A stretch of DNA of 64,000 bases from NCBI GenBank assembly GCA_947626935.1, contig CANQUD010000002.1:17587-81586 (forward strand). Direction: 5' to 3'. Positions within the stretch are counted from its first letter, which is position 1; each line of letters starts with the position of its first letter. Positions 1 to 8,503 of this stretch are shown piece by piece. The translations under genes were made by a program, and so were the position numbers. Under the pieces are notes generated by a model that worked only from the letters and a program-made list of their open reading frames with translations, searched no databases and had not been told where the DNA came from. Source of the DNA: an uncultured Clostridia bacterium (GTDB taxonomy: Bacteria; Bacillota; Clostridia; Christensenellales; Borkfalkiaceae).

Positions 1-2
1 TT

Positions 3-1580
3 TTGGAGTGCATCGACTTTGTCCTCGGCGCAAAAGCCGACAAGGGCATGGTGCGCTACGGCGAGAGCGAATGCCTCGTGCGGGCGGAATTCTCCTATTC
101 CGACCCAGCCGTTTGCGAACTTTTGACGGAAATGGACTTTGAGGCGGACGAATCGCTCGTCATCACGAGAAAACTCAACACGGAAGGCAGAGGTTCGTTG
201 AAATTGAACGGCTGCCCCGTCACTGCCGCCATGCTCAAGCGGATCACCTCGCTCCTCGTGGACGTCCACGGGCAGAGCGAGCATTTCTATTTATTGAAGG
301 AAAGCAACCAGCTCCATCTCCTCGACACGATCGCGGGCAGTCCCGTCGCCGCGGCAAAGGCGGACGTTCGGGAATTTCTCGCCGAGAGAAAGTCTATTCT
401 CAATGACCTGCAGCTACTCGGGGGAGACGAGGGGGAACGCAGCCGCCGTCTCGATATCCTTCGGTTCCAGATCGATGAACTCGAGCGGGCAGACCTCAAG
501 GAAGGAGAGGAAGAGTCCCTTGTTGTCTCCCGAGAAAAATTCCGCAACGCCGAGAAGATCAAGGACGGTCTATCCGAATCGAGGGAATATCTCCTCTCCG
601 ACGGGGGATGCTGTGACTGTCTGCGGGGAGCCGCACATGCGCTCCGCGCTCTTTCGAGATATGCGGACAGCTATTCCGCGCTTGCCGAACGGCTGGAAAA
701 CTCCGCCGCGGAGATCGAGGATGTCGGCGGAGAGATCGAGGGGGAACTCGATTCCCTCGACGTGGACGAGAGAGAAGCCGAGCGCGTCGAAGCCCGCCTC
801 GACGAACTAAAGAGTCTCAAAAAGAAGTACGGCGGATCCGTTTCCTCTGCGATCGCTTTCTTGGAGAAAGCCAAAGAAGAGTGTTCTCTCCTCGAAAACA
901 GCGCCGAACGGTACGAAAAACTGACGGGTGAACTTGCTCGGGTGGACGATCGGCTTTTTGCGGCGTGCCTCAAACTGACAAAGGCAAGGAAAGAGGCAGC
1001 CAAGGACTTTTGCGGACGGGTAACGGACGAACTTACGACGTTGAACATCGGCACGGCGAGATTCGAGATCGAATTTGACGATTACTCCCGCGAGGACGTC
1101 GGAAAGGCGACCGCCGAGGGACTTGGCGGCGTCAAATTCCTGTTTTCCGCAAACAAGGGGGAGCCTCTGAAGGAACTCGGAAAGATCATCAGCGGCGGCG
1201 AGATGAGCCGTTTCATGCTCGCCGTCAAGGCGCAGATGTCGGGAGTGACGAGCCTCGGCACGTACATCTTTGACGAGATCGATGCGGGGATCGGCGGAAA
1301 GACGGCAAAAGTCGTCGGGGAAAAGTTCTGCAAGATCGCAAAGGCGACGCAGATCATCGCCGTTTCCCACCTCGCACGCATCGCTTCCTTTGCCGACCGA
1401 AATTTTCTCATCGAGAAGAAAGAAGACGGCGAGAGAACGTGTACGCAGATCCGTCTGTTGGACGGTGAAGAGAAAAAAAGAGAGGTTGCACGGCTCATCG
1501 GCGGAAATACGGGAGAAATTGCCCTTCGCCACGCAGAGGAGCTATTGCAGGAAGCGGAAGAATACAAAAAATCCCTCTGA
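3..1580 (+). CDS. recN: DNA repair ATPase RecN, 5' end cut by window edge
   Basis: RecN is an SMC-like ATPase of double-strand-break repair that acts on DNA ends in the cytoplasm. The frame is open at the left edge, and the first residues (ECIDFVLGAKADKG) match the part of RecN just after the Walker A loop, so about 35 N-terminal residues including the P-loop are missing; the TTG at position 3 is not a real start. The middle is a long Glu/Leu/Arg-rich coiled coil. The C-terminal ATPase half carries the signature ISGGEMSRF and the Walker B stretch YIFDEIDAGIGG followed by the switch histidine region AVSHLARIA. recN followed by spoIVB is a standard clostridial order. Identity is secure. Confidence 0.95.
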   Translation: MECIDFVLGAKADKGMVRYGESECLVRAEFSYSDPAVCELLTEMDFEADESLVITRKLNTEGRGSLKLNGCPVTAAMLKRITSLLVDVHGQSEHFYLLKESNQLHLLDTIAGSPVAAAKADVREFLAERKSILNDLQLLGGDEGERSRRLDILRFQIDELERADLKEGEEESLVVSREKFRNAEKIKDGLSESREYLLSDGGCCDCLRGAAHALRALSRYADSYSALAERLENSAAEIEDVGGEIEGELDSLDVDEREAERVEARLDELKSLKKKYGGSVSSAIAFLEKAKEECSLLENSAERYEKLTGELARVDDRLFAACLKLTKARKEAAKDFCGRVTDELTTLNIGTARFEIEFDDYSREDVGKATAEGLGGVKFLFSANKGEPLKELGKIISGGEMSRFMLAVKAQMSGVTSLGTYIFDEIDAGIGGKTAKVVGEKFCKIAKATQIIAVSHLARIASFADRNFLIEKKEDGERTCTQIRLLDGEEKKREVARLIGGNTGEIALRHAEELLQEAEEYKKSL

Positions 1581-1646
1581 TGCCATTGCGGCGGTCCGAA
1601 TAGAAGTTGACAGCTTACGCAAAATAATCTCCAAACGGAGGTTTTC

Positions 1647-2657
1647 ATGCGTAAGCTGAAATTTTTTTTCGCGGGTTTTGCGCTTCTCCTCGTCTTTGCC
1701 TTCTTTGGCGGGACGTCGATGCGGGCAAACGCCGCTTCTGATGAATATTATCTCGGAGGAATGACGGCAGGGTTTTCCCTCTCCGCGGGCGGCACGGAAG
1801 TCATCGGACTCTCGGAGATCGCGGCGGAGGACGGCATCCACCGTCCCGCCGAGGAAGCGGGGATCAAGGTCGGCGATCTCATCTGCGCCGCGGACGGGAT
1901 CAAAATCGGAACGATCTCCGATCTCAACCTCGCGCTCGATCGGAGCCACGGCAAAGAGATCAAGTTTACGATCAAACGGGACGGGGAAAGCGCGGAAGTC
2001 GGTATCACACCCGTCAAGGACGGGAAAAACGGGAAATATAAGATCGGAGTCCTCATCCGAGACACATTAACAGGCATCGGCACGGTAACGTATATCAAAA
2101 AGGATACGCTCGAATTCGGCTCTCTCGGACATGCGGTCTGCGATGAGAACAATCGGTCGCTTGCGATCTCCGATCCCAAGGTCTACCTCTGCAGCGTCAT
2201 CGGCGTCAATAAGGGAAAGCGCGGCAAGGCGGGGGAGTTAAGAGGACTTTTCATCAACGATAAGACGATCGCCAAAGCCGAAAAGACGGGGGAAACGGGT
2301 CTTTACGGGACTTTTGAAAGGGGATATGACTTCTCGCATACCGAAACGGTCAGGATCGCGCCGTTGTCCGAAGCGACGATCGGCAAGGCAGTCATCTACT
2401 CGACGATCGACGGCGTCTGCCCGCAGGAGTATGAAATTTGCATTGCAAAAGTGGATGAGAACAACAAGGAAAACAAGAATTTTGTCATCAAAGTGACAGA
2501 TGAAAAACTCATCGAAGAGGCGGGCGGCATCGTACAGGGCATGAGCGGAAGTCCGATCGTGCAGAACGGCAAGCTCATCGGAGCGGTGACGCACGTATTT
2601 TTGAACGACCCGACGCGTGGCTACGGCATCGGCATCGAAAATATGATAAAGAATTGA
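1647..2657 (+). CDS. spoIVB: SpoIVB-type serine peptidase
   Basis: SpoIVB is the secreted forespore peptidase that triggers pro-sigma-K processing across the intermembrane space during sporulation. The 336-residue product starts with an uncleaved-type signal anchor (residues 5-30), followed by a PDZ domain (about 50-125) and an S55 peptidase domain with GHAV (His162) and GMSGSP (Ser302) motifs. The ATG is preceded by a strong GGAGG site. It lies 66 bp after recN, as in many spore formers. In most relatives spo0A comes next; here a membrane protein follows instead. A terminator at 2677-2702 closes the unit. Confidence 0.93.
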   Translation: MRKLKFFFAGFALLLVFAFFGGTSMRANAASDEYYLGGMTAGFSLSAGGTEVIGLSEIAAEDGIHRPAEEAGIKVGDLICAADGIKIGTISDLNLALDRSHGKEIKFTIKRDGESAEVGITPVKDGKNGKYKIGVLIRDTLTGIGTVTYIKKDTLEFGSLGHAVCDENNRSLAISDPKVYLCSVIGVNKGKRGKAGELRGLFINDKTIAKAEKTGETGLYGTFERGYDFSHTETVRIAPLSEATIGKAVIYSTIDGVCPQEYEICIAKVDENNKENKNFVIKVTDEKLIEEAGGIVQGMSGSPIVQNGKLIGAVTHVFLNDPTRGYGIGIENMIKN

Positions 2658-2676
2658 AATTTTCGCGATCGAAAGA

Positions 2677-2702
2677 AGATCCTCTTGCGAGGGTCTTTTT
2701 TC
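2677..2702 (+). terminator. intrinsic terminator after spoIVB
   Basis: AGATCCTC and GAGGGTCT form an 8-bp stem (one G-T pair) around a TTGC loop, followed by a run of six T. Confidence 0.75.
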
Positions 2703-2750
2703 TATTAACAAAAAAATCCTGAAATTGATGACTCATATTTTCGCAATTTC

Positions 2751-2779
2751 TTGACAAAACGACAATATTTTGCTAAAAT
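2751..2779 (+). promoter_or_regulatory. sigma-A type promoter
   Basis: TTGACA at 2751-2756 and TAAAAT at 2774-2779, spacer 17 bp. It drives the SpoIIM-like gene, with about 110 nt of leader containing two very short reading frames. Confidence 0.8.
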
Positions 2780-2788
2780 ATGAGCGAT

Positions 2789-2857
2789 ATGAAAAGTTAT
2801 GATATCGGCGACTTTTCAGAAACATCATCCTCGGGAATCCTTAAAAGATTATGCTGA
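2789..2857 (+). CDS. possible 22-codon leader peptide
   Basis: An ATG ten bases after the -10 hexamer opens a 22-codon frame (begins MKSYDIGDFSETS, ends at TGA 2855-2857). A second 15-codon frame with a good Shine-Dalgarno (AAAGGGTG) starts at 2870 in the same phase and overlaps the start of the next gene. No known peptide is recognised. They could be leader peptides that couple or attenuate translation of the membrane protein, or chance. Confidence 0.25.
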   Translation: MKSYDIGDFSETSSSGILKRLC

Positions 2858-2898
2858 AAGGGTGAAATCATGTTGAGAGACGGTTCATATCATAAGGT

Positions 2899-3495
2899 AT
2901 GGACCTCTTTTTTCTGAAAAACTTCTTTTCCCGCATTTTCGAACGGAAAAAGACCTTGATCGTCCTTTCTCTCCTGCTCCTCGTGTTTACGATCCTCGGG
3001 GCGTGCTTTGTCACGTCCGAGGCGATCTATGAATATCATCTTTCCGTCTGCGACGGCTTCCTGCTCGATATCTGTTACTCGGATACGAACGTCTTTCTCA
3101 TCTTTCTCGAGCGATTCGGCGGGTGTGCGCTCCTCATTCTTCTTGTCTTGGTCGGAAGCGTGCATCCCGCTGCGCTCATCCTTCCCGTTGCGGTCCTTGT
3201 CTACAGAGCCTTCACGTTCGGGGGAAGTCTGTATGTCTTTTTTGACTATTATGGGCTTTCGGGCGCCATGGTCGTGCTCATTCTCTACCTTCCGATCCAT
3301 CTCTTGACGGACGCGCTGCTCGTCTTTGCGGCGACGGTCGCTTTTGCACGGGCGTTTCGCTCCTGCGACCTACTTTCCGACCTGAAAGATCTCTTTTGGG
3401 ATTTTTTGACCTTGTTACTCCTTGCTGCAGCAATCTATCTTGCGGAAATGTTCCTGCTCCTCGCCTTGTTTCATCCGATAGGTAAAATTTTGTAA
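2899..3495 (+). CDS. polytopic membrane protein, SpoIIM-like
   Basis: The 198-residue product has a short basic N-terminus (FERKK) and about five hydrophobic segments (about 18-40, 72-95, 95-118, 125-160, 170-195). Length, topology and position beside spoIVB and a DD-carboxypeptidase suggest the SpoIIM/DUF95 family, whose member in B. subtilis is part of the DMP peptidoglycan-hydrolase complex in engulfment. No catalytic motif is expected in this family, so the call rests on context and hydrophobicity profile. The start is uncertain: ATG 2899 has only a weak AAGG site, and a frame with a better site overlaps it. Confidence 0.5.
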   Translation: MDLFFLKNFFSRIFERKKTLIVLSLLLLVFTILGACFVTSEAIYEYHLSVCDGFLLDICYSDTNVFLIFLERFGGCALLILLVLVGSVHPAALILPVAVLVYRAFTFGGSLYVFFDYYGLSGAMVVLILYLPIHLLTDALLVFAATVAFARAFRSCDLLSDLKDLFWDFLTLLLLAAAIYLAEMFLLLALFHPIGKIL

Positions 3496-3529
3496 GCGTA
3501 TTTTGGGGAAACTTTCACAAACTGTTTGC

Positions 3530-4675
3530 ATGAAGAAGTTGATTTGCGGCGCTGCCGTGCTTGCGGCAGGCGTCCTGATGTTGGGAAGCGGCGTGCACGT
3601 TTCGGCACTCGAGACCGAGCCGAATTGCAAGGCGGCATATTCGTGCGATTACGGAACGGGCACGGTGATCTATTCAAAAGATGAGGAAAAACGTCTCCCG
3701 ATCGCGAGCATGTGCAAGATCATGACGCTGCTTTTGTCCTTCGAAGCGGCGGACCGCGGGGAAATTTCCTATGACGAAATGATCACGGTGAGCGAAAACG
3801 CCGCAAGCATGGGGGGATCTCAAGTCTTTCTCGAGGCGGGGCTTTCCTATTCGGCGGAAGAACTCCTGAAGTCCATAGCGGTATGCTCTGCGAACGATTC
3901 GTGCGTCGCCATGGCGGAAAGGATCGGCGGAAGCGAGAGCGCATTTCTCGAGAAGATGAACGCAAGGGCAAAAGAGCTGGGGGCTGAAAATACTCTCTTT
4001 GCGAACTGTACGGGACTTCCGAAGGATCCGCAATACTCTTGCGCGAAGGACGTTGCCGTCATGCTGAAAGAACTTTTGAAGCATGAAAAGTATTTCGAAC
4101 TGACAAAAATCTGGCTCGAGGACTTTCATCATCCCGACGGAAGAATTATTCAGATGACAAATACAAATAAGCTCATCCGATTTTACGACGGATGTGACGG
4201 CGGCAAGACGGGATATACCAATGAAGCGGGATCCTGCCTTGCAGCGACCGCAAAGAGGGGGGAAACCCGCATCATCGCCGTCGTCATCGGTGCGGAAAAC
4301 TCCAAACAAAGAAATGCGATCGTCTCCTCGCTCCTCGACGAAGCTTTCAACAGCTATGAGAGCCAAACGATTCTGGAAAAGGGCAAAAAGCTCGAGGAAG
4401 GCGTATCTGTCCTCGGAAGCAGGGTAAAAGAGGTCGAGATCTGCGCGGAAGAGAATCTCACCGTGTTCGGAAAAAAGGGAGAAACCCGAAACTTTACAGT
4501 CGAATATCAGATAGAGCCGCTCCGTGCGCCGATCGAAGCAGGGACAGAAGCGGGGGAAGCTGTTCTGTATCGCGACGGCATCGAGATCGGACGTGTAAAG
4601 CTCGTTTCGATGACGGAAGCGCCCGCTTTGAACTGGTGGGACGCCTTCCGAGAGACTGCGAAATCATGGAATTGA
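3530..4675 (+). CDS. D-alanyl-D-alanine carboxypeptidase (S11, DacF/DacB type)
   Basis: This penicillin-binding DD-carboxypeptidase trims the terminal D-Ala from peptidoglycan stem peptides outside the membrane. The 381-residue product has a signal peptide (1-26). The three active-site motifs are S60-MC-K63, S120-A-N122 and K226-T-G228. A C-terminal beta domain follows, and an amphipathic end (ALNWWDAFRE) could serve as membrane anchor. A TTG at 3503 is in frame upstream, but ATG 3530 places the signal peptide correctly; neither has a clear ribosome site. It is one of two paralogues in the window (the other is at 9392). Position among sporulation genes suggests a spore cortex role, by inference. 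Confidence 0.9.
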   Translation: MKKLICGAAVLAAGVLMLGSGVHVSALETEPNCKAAYSCDYGTGTVIYSKDEEKRLPIASMCKIMTLLLSFEAADRGEISYDEMITVSENAASMGGSQVFLEAGLSYSAEELLKSIAVCSANDSCVAMAERIGGSESAFLEKMNARAKELGAENTLFANCTGLPKDPQYSCAKDVAVMLKELLKHEKYFELTKIWLEDFHHPDGRIIQMTNTNKLIRFYDGCDGGKTGYTNEAGSCLAATAKRGETRIIAVVIGAENSKQRNAIVSSLLDEAFNSYESQTILEKGKKLEEGVSVLGSRVKEVEICAEENLTVFGKKGETRNFTVEYQIEPLRAPIEAGTEAGEAVLYRDGIEIGRVKLVSMTEAPALNWWDAFRETAKSWN

Positions 4676-4682
4676 CAATTTA

Positions 4683-4705
4683 ACATAGTACTATGTCAGA
4701 CATAA
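4683..4705 (+). repeat. copy 1 of the intergenic palindrome family
   Basis: The 14-bp palindrome ACATAGTACTATGT (4683-4696) overlaps TATGTCAGACATA (4692-4704). The right part of the copy also forms the ascending arm of the terminator at 4699-4737. Other copies are at 15384, 33370, 46453, 57029, 57082 and 61811. Confidence 0.8.
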
Positions 4706-4737
4706 TAGCGAATTCTTCGCCATTGTGTCTTTTTTTC
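4699..4737 (+). terminator. terminator after the DD-carboxypeptidase, built partly from the repeat
   Basis: GACATAATAGCGAA pairs with TTCGCCATTGTGTC (one mismatch, one G-T) around a TTC loop and is followed by seven T. Confidence 0.8.
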
Positions 4738-4766
4738 TTGTAAAAAATTTTTCCGCGTGCTATAAT
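4738..4766 (+). promoter_or_regulatory. lysA promoter
   Basis: TTGTAA at 4738 and TATAAT at 4761-4766, spacer 17 bp. Transcription would start near 4773, which excludes the upstream ATG at 4769 as the lysA start. Confidence 0.8.
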
Positions 4767-4783
4767 AGATGTCGGGTGAAACA

Positions 4784-6112
4784 ATGAACGAAAGAGAAAC
4801 TTTGAAGGTCAATGCAAAGGGGCATCTTGAGATCGGCGGCGCGGACTGCGTCGACCTTGCAGCCGCGTTCGGGACGCCGCTCTATGTGTTCGACGAAGCG
4901 CACATTCGCAAGATGATGCGCGTCTACCGTGACACTTTGCAGGAGAAATACGGCGGAAACGGACTTGTTTTGTACGCTTCGAAGGCATTTTCGTGCGAAG
5001 CAATGTATTTGATCGCGGCACAGGAGGGACTTGGAGCGGACGTCGTTTCGGGCGGGGAACTCTATACGGCGATGCAGGCGGGATTCCCCCCCGAAAAGAT
5101 CTATTTCCATGGGAACAATAAGCTTTTCAGCGAAATTTCCTACGCTCTTGACTGCAAGATCGGCTGTTTTGTGGTCGATTCGCTCGAGGAAGCGGACTTT
5201 CTCGATCGGGAAGCCGAAAAAAGAGGTCTCGTGCAGAGCGTTCTTCTCCGCATCAATCCCGGAGTCGAAGCGCACACGCACGCTTTCGTCCAGACGGCGA
5301 CGCCCGACAGCAAATTTGGATTCTCGGTCTTTGACGGATCGGCAGAGAATGCGGTTTCGCACCTTCTCGGCAAGAGACATCTCTCTCTCAAGGGTTTCCA
5401 TTCCCATATCGGTTCCCAGATCTTTGAAAAGAACTCTTTCGTCCTTGCCGTTCAAAAAGTACTCGATTTTGCGAAATTCATCAAAGACAAGTACGATTTT
5501 GAGCTGAAAGAACTCAATATGGGCGGGGGATTCGGCATTTGGTACACGGACGACGATGCCAAGATCCCCGTGAGCGGCTACGGAGAATATTTCTCCGCGC
5601 TCATCGCTGCCGTCAAAGAGGGGTGCGCGAAGGACTCTCTTCCGCTTCCCCGCATTCTCATCGAACCCGGGCGCTCGATCGTCGGCGAGGCGGGCATCAC
5701 CCTCTACACGGTCGGCGCGATCAAGGAGATCAAGGGACTCAAGAAATACGTTGCCGTCGACGGGGGAATGTTCGACAACCCGCGCTATTGTCTCTACCAG
5801 TCGAAATATACCGCCGTACTTGCAAACAGAGCCTCGGAAAAGCCCGAGGAACTCGTCTCCGTTGCGGGGAAATGCTGCGAGAGCGGCGACCTCATCGGCG
5901 TGAACATGGCTCTCCCGAAGGCGAAAACGGGGGACATCATGGCAGTTCTTTCGACGGGAGCTTACAACTATTCCATGGCGAGCAACTATAACCGCAATCT
6001 CATTCCGCCCGCGGTTCTCGTAAAAGATGGGACGGCAGAGTACATCGTGAAGCCGCAAAGCTATGAAGATCTGGTGCGAAACGACGTCATTCCCGAAAAA
6101 TTGAGGAAATAG
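4784..6112 (+). CDS. lysA: diaminopimelate decarboxylase
   Basis: LysA is the PLP enzyme that decarboxylates meso-diaminopimelate to L-lysine, the last step of lysine synthesis. Visible motifs are the PLP-binding lysine in YASKAFSC, the HSHIGSQI segment, the glycine loop GGGFG, EPGRSIVG and the C-terminal CESGD and YNYSMASNYN active-site segments. I place the start at ATG 4784 (442 residues) because GGGTGA sits six bases before it and the promoter lies too close to the in-frame ATG at 4769. It stands alone with its own promoter and terminator. Confidence 0.95.
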   Translation: MNERETLKVNAKGHLEIGGADCVDLAAAFGTPLYVFDEAHIRKMMRVYRDTLQEKYGGNGLVLYASKAFSCEAMYLIAAQEGLGADVVSGGELYTAMQAGFPPEKIYFHGNNKLFSEISYALDCKIGCFVVDSLEEADFLDREAEKRGLVQSVLLRINPGVEAHTHAFVQTATPDSKFGFSVFDGSAENAVSHLLGKRHLSLKGFHSHIGSQIFEKNSFVLAVQKVLDFAKFIKDKYDFELKELNMGGGFGIWYTDDDAKIPVSGYGEYFSALIAAVKEGCAKDSLPLPRILIEPGRSIVGEAGITLYTVGAIKEIKGLKKYVAVDGGMFDNPRYCLYQSKYTAVLANRASEKPEELVSVAGKCCESGDLIGVNMALPKAKTGDIMAVLSTGAYNYSMASNYNRNLIPPAVLVKDGTAEYIVKPQSYEDLVRNDVIPEKLRK

Positions 6113-6135
6113 AACCACAATATCTTGATGAATTG

Positions 6136-6167
6136 AGCGGAGATTTCACAAAATGTCCGCTTTTTTC
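6136..6167 (+). terminator. terminator after lysA
   Basis: AGCGGA/TCCGCT and ATTT/AAAT arms with one internal mismatch and a CACA loop, then a T-run. Confidence 0.75.
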
Positions 6168-6196
6168 TTGCTTTTTTCTGACGAAATTGTTATAAT
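6168..6196 (+). promoter_or_regulatory. promoter of the M50-scp cluster
   Basis: TTGCTT at 6168 and TATAAT at 6191-6196, spacer 17 bp. The -10 ends only eight bases before the ATG at 6205, so the mRNA would be almost leaderless. Confidence 0.75.
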
Positions 6197-6204
6197 GGAT
6201 AGGT

Positions 6205-6930
6205 ATGATAAATAGCGATAGGATCATAGAACTCCTCGCAAGCTTTCTCGCAGTCATCGCCGTGTTGACCTGCCATGAGTTTGCCCATGCGTTCGTTGCC
6301 TATAAATGCGGGGATCCGACGGCGAAGCTCTACGGAAGGCTTTCGCTGAATCCCTTGAAACATTTCGACATCATCGGCTTGATCTGTTTCACTTTGGTCG
6401 GATTCGGCTGGGCAAAGCCCGTTCCGATCGATCCGAGCAATTTCAAGCGATATCGTCTGGGATTGGGGCTTACCGCAAGCGCGGGGATCGTCCTGAATTA
6501 CATCATGGCGTTCTTCTTTTACCCGCTCTTTCTTTTGGCGCTCAATTTTATGCCCGATATTCCCTTCCTGACAAGCTTTTTGACGTATTTGCTGTATTTG
6601 CTCTACGTCTACAGCCTCAGCTTTTGCGTGTTCAACCTGCTGCCCTTCTATCCGCTTGACGGATTCCGCATCGTTGACGCATTGAACAGGCGCCGCGGAC
6701 GCATTTACCGCTTCCTCCGTCAGTACGGGTACTACATTCTGCTCTTCCTGATCGTGGAAAGTTTCCTCTGCCGTGCTCTGGAACCGTTTATCTCTTTCAT
6801 GGGATATATGAATATCTTGGGTTGGGTCATGGATTTTGCGCAGAAGATCTTCGGCTTTCCCATCCTTGCTGTATGGGGATCTGCGTTCGGTGTGCCTTTC
6901 AATCAAATTTGGAGTACTCTTTTATGGTAG
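6205..6930 (+). CDS. M50-family site-2-type membrane protease
   Basis: An intramembrane zinc metalloprotease-like protein of 241 residues with about six hydrophobic segments. The zinc site HEFAH lies at about residues 25-29, and the second conserved motif NLLPFYPLDG, carrying the Asp ligand, lies near 147-156. It belongs to the short M50/rhomboid-like group next to scpA in many Firmicutes; its substrate is unknown. Its last codons overlap scpA by 7 bp, so the two are co-transcribed and probably translationally coupled. The promoter position implies a (near-)leaderless message. Confidence 0.88.
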   Translation: MINSDRIIELLASFLAVIAVLTCHEFAHAFVAYKCGDPTAKLYGRLSLNPLKHFDIIGLICFTLVGFGWAKPVPIDPSNFKRYRLGLGLTASAGIVLNYIMAFFFYPLFLLALNFMPDIPFLTSFLTYLLYLLYVYSLSFCVFNLLPFYPLDGFRIVDALNRRRGRIYRFLRQYGYYILLFLIVESFLCRALEPFISFMGYMNILGWVMDFAQKIFGFPILAVWGSAFGVPFNQIWSTLLW

Positions 6931-7721
6931 ATCGCGATAAATTCGAATCGGTCGTCGACTATACGACCGTGCTCAATAATTTTGAAGGACCCTTGGATCT
7001 TTTACTCTATCTCATCAACCGAGAGGAGATCGAGATCAAGGACATCTTTGTCTCGCAAGTGACGGAGCAGTTCCTCGACTACATGAAGGGACTTCCTTAT
7101 CTCGATGTCGACAAGGTGAGCGACTATCTCAACATCGCCGCCTCGATCATTAAGATCAAGGCGCAATACCTTGTCCCGAACCTCGACGACGACTTCGAAT
7201 ATCAGGAAGAGATCGACGATGAGAAGGATCGGCTCATTCAGGCGCTCGAAGAGTACAGGCTCATCAAAGAGGAGATGGGTAAGCTCAAGGAGCTGGAAAC
7301 GGTCGGTTACTATTTCAAGGAACCCGATAAGGACGTCGGAGAGACCAAGACGGTATTCAATCTTGACTCTTTGACCCTTGACGGACTCGTCACCGCCTTT
7401 CAGACGTTAATGCTTCAACGGGAGAGCAAGCGGGGGAACAGCGAGATCAGGGAGATCCCGCGCGACGAGTTCACCGTCGAAGAGAAGGCGGCGTATATCA
7501 TGGAAAGCCTCGAGGACGGGCAGTCCGTAAAGTTCGAGGAACTCTTTACAGAGGACTACACGAAGGCTGAGGTCGTGACGACCTTTCAGGCGATGTTGGA
7601 GCTTCTGAAGATGCAATTCCTGCTCGTAAAACAGGAAGTGGCGTTCGGAGAGATCATCATTTCACTCAACCCCGACAGAAAGGAGGAAGAACCCTTTGGA
7701 GAAATTGACGACTATAATTGA
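6924..7721 (+). CDS. scpA: segregation and condensation protein ScpA
   Basis: ScpA is the kleisin that bridges the SMC heads in the bacterial condensin. The typical N-terminus FEGPLDLLLYLI follows the start, then a helical, acidic middle and a C-terminal winged helix (about 190-250). The start at ATG 6924 (265 residues) is set by the conserved N-terminus and by GGAG at 6911; a longer frame upstream is the shadow of the protease gene. It overlaps the protease gene before it and scpB after it (26 bp). Confidence 0.95.
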   Translation: MVDRDKFESVVDYTTVLNNFEGPLDLLLYLINREEIEIKDIFVSQVTEQFLDYMKGLPYLDVDKVSDYLNIAASIIKIKAQYLVPNLDDDFEYQEEIDDEKDRLIQALEEYRLIKEEMGKLKELETVGYYFKEPDKDVGETKTVFNLDSLTLDGLVTAFQTLMLQRESKRGNSEIREIPRDEFTVEEKAAYIMESLEDGQSVKFEELFTEDYTKAEVVTTFQAMLELLKMQFLLVKQEVAFGEIIISLNPDRKEEEPFGEIDDYN

Positions 7722-8439
7722 GGCGATCTTATTTGCCTCTGGGAAGGCGGTCGCGATCGCCGATATTGCCGAAAAATTGGCTGTTTCCGAGGGAGAAGTC
7801 AAGCGCTCTCTCAATGAGTTGCGGGAAAGATTCGGGCAAGAACAGGGGATCCAGCTGCTCGAATTTAACAAAAAGGCGCAACTTGCGACCAATCCCGTCT
7901 ACAAAGACCAAGTTTGGGCGGTGCTCAATCCCATCCGCGAGAAGGAACTTACGCGGACCGTTCTGGAATGTGCAGCCATCATCGCGTACAAACAGCCCAT
8001 CACGAGGAGCGAGATCGAGCTTTTGCGCGGCGTCAACAGCGACTATGCCGTAAATGTTCTCCTCGATCTGAAGCTCATCTATCCGTGCGGAAGGAAAGAT
8101 GCGATCGGTCATCCGATCCTCTTTGCAACGACCGATGAGTTCTTGAAGCGCTTCAAGCTCAATACGCTCGAGGATCTCCCCGACTACGACCAGCTCATGG
8201 ATGCCATCCGCAATGCGACGATCGACGAGAGAGACAGCTATCTCTATGCCCGCGAGGACTACGTCGCGGAAGAAGATCCCGATGCGCCGACGGTCACGGA
8301 CACCGAAGAGGGGTCTGCGCACGAAAAGACGCCCGAGAGAGAGCCGAAAGCGCCGCCGAGAGAGGAAGTCCGTGACGGCTACGAGATCCCCGACTTCCTC
8401 AAGGGGCTTGACGACAGCGACCTTGTCAAGATCGGCTGA
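7696..8439 (+). CDS. scpB: segregation and condensation protein ScpB
   Basis: ScpB dimers bind ScpA and complete the SMC-ScpAB complex for chromosome segregation. Two winged-helix domains are visible in the first 170 residues (IIEAILFASGKAV; RTVLECAAIIAYKQPITRSEI). A perfect AGGAGG at 7681-7686 lies nine bases before TTG 7696, which fixes this unusual start inside the end of scpA. The 247-residue product ends in a roughly 60-residue acidic, proline-rich tail not seen in the short B. subtilis protein. Confidence 0.95.
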   Translation: MEKLTTIIEAILFASGKAVAIADIAEKLAVSEGEVKRSLNELRERFGQEQGIQLLEFNKKAQLATNPVYKDQVWAVLNPIREKELTRTVLECAAIIAYKQPITRSEIELLRGVNSDYAVNVLLDLKLIYPCGRKDAIGHPILFATTDEFLKRFKLNTLEDLPDYDQLMDAIRNATIDERDSYLYAREDYVAEEDPDAPTVTDTEEGSAHEKTPEREPKAPPREEVRDGYEIPDFLKGLDDSDLVKIG

Positions 8440-8469
8440 AGTTTTTCCGAAAATAAATATTTCTTTCGC

Positions 8470-8503
8470 ATTCGCCCATATTACAGTCATGGGCGAATTT
8501 TTT
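8470..8503 (+). terminator. terminator-like hairpin overlapping the ytfI start codon
   Basis: ATTCGCCCAT and ATGGGCGAAT form a perfect 10-bp stem with a 9-nt loop, followed by six T. The ATG of the descending arm is the best start codon of the next gene. Confidence 0.75.

Noticed and set aside
2789-2914. Selenocysteine (TGA) read-through joining the two mini frames before the SpoIIM-like gene
   Set aside because: The joined product resembles no selenoprotein, and the second frame has its own ribosome site.
4760-6118. 452-codon open frame on the minus strand
   Set aside because: Antisense shadow of lysA without promoter, ribosome site or domain.
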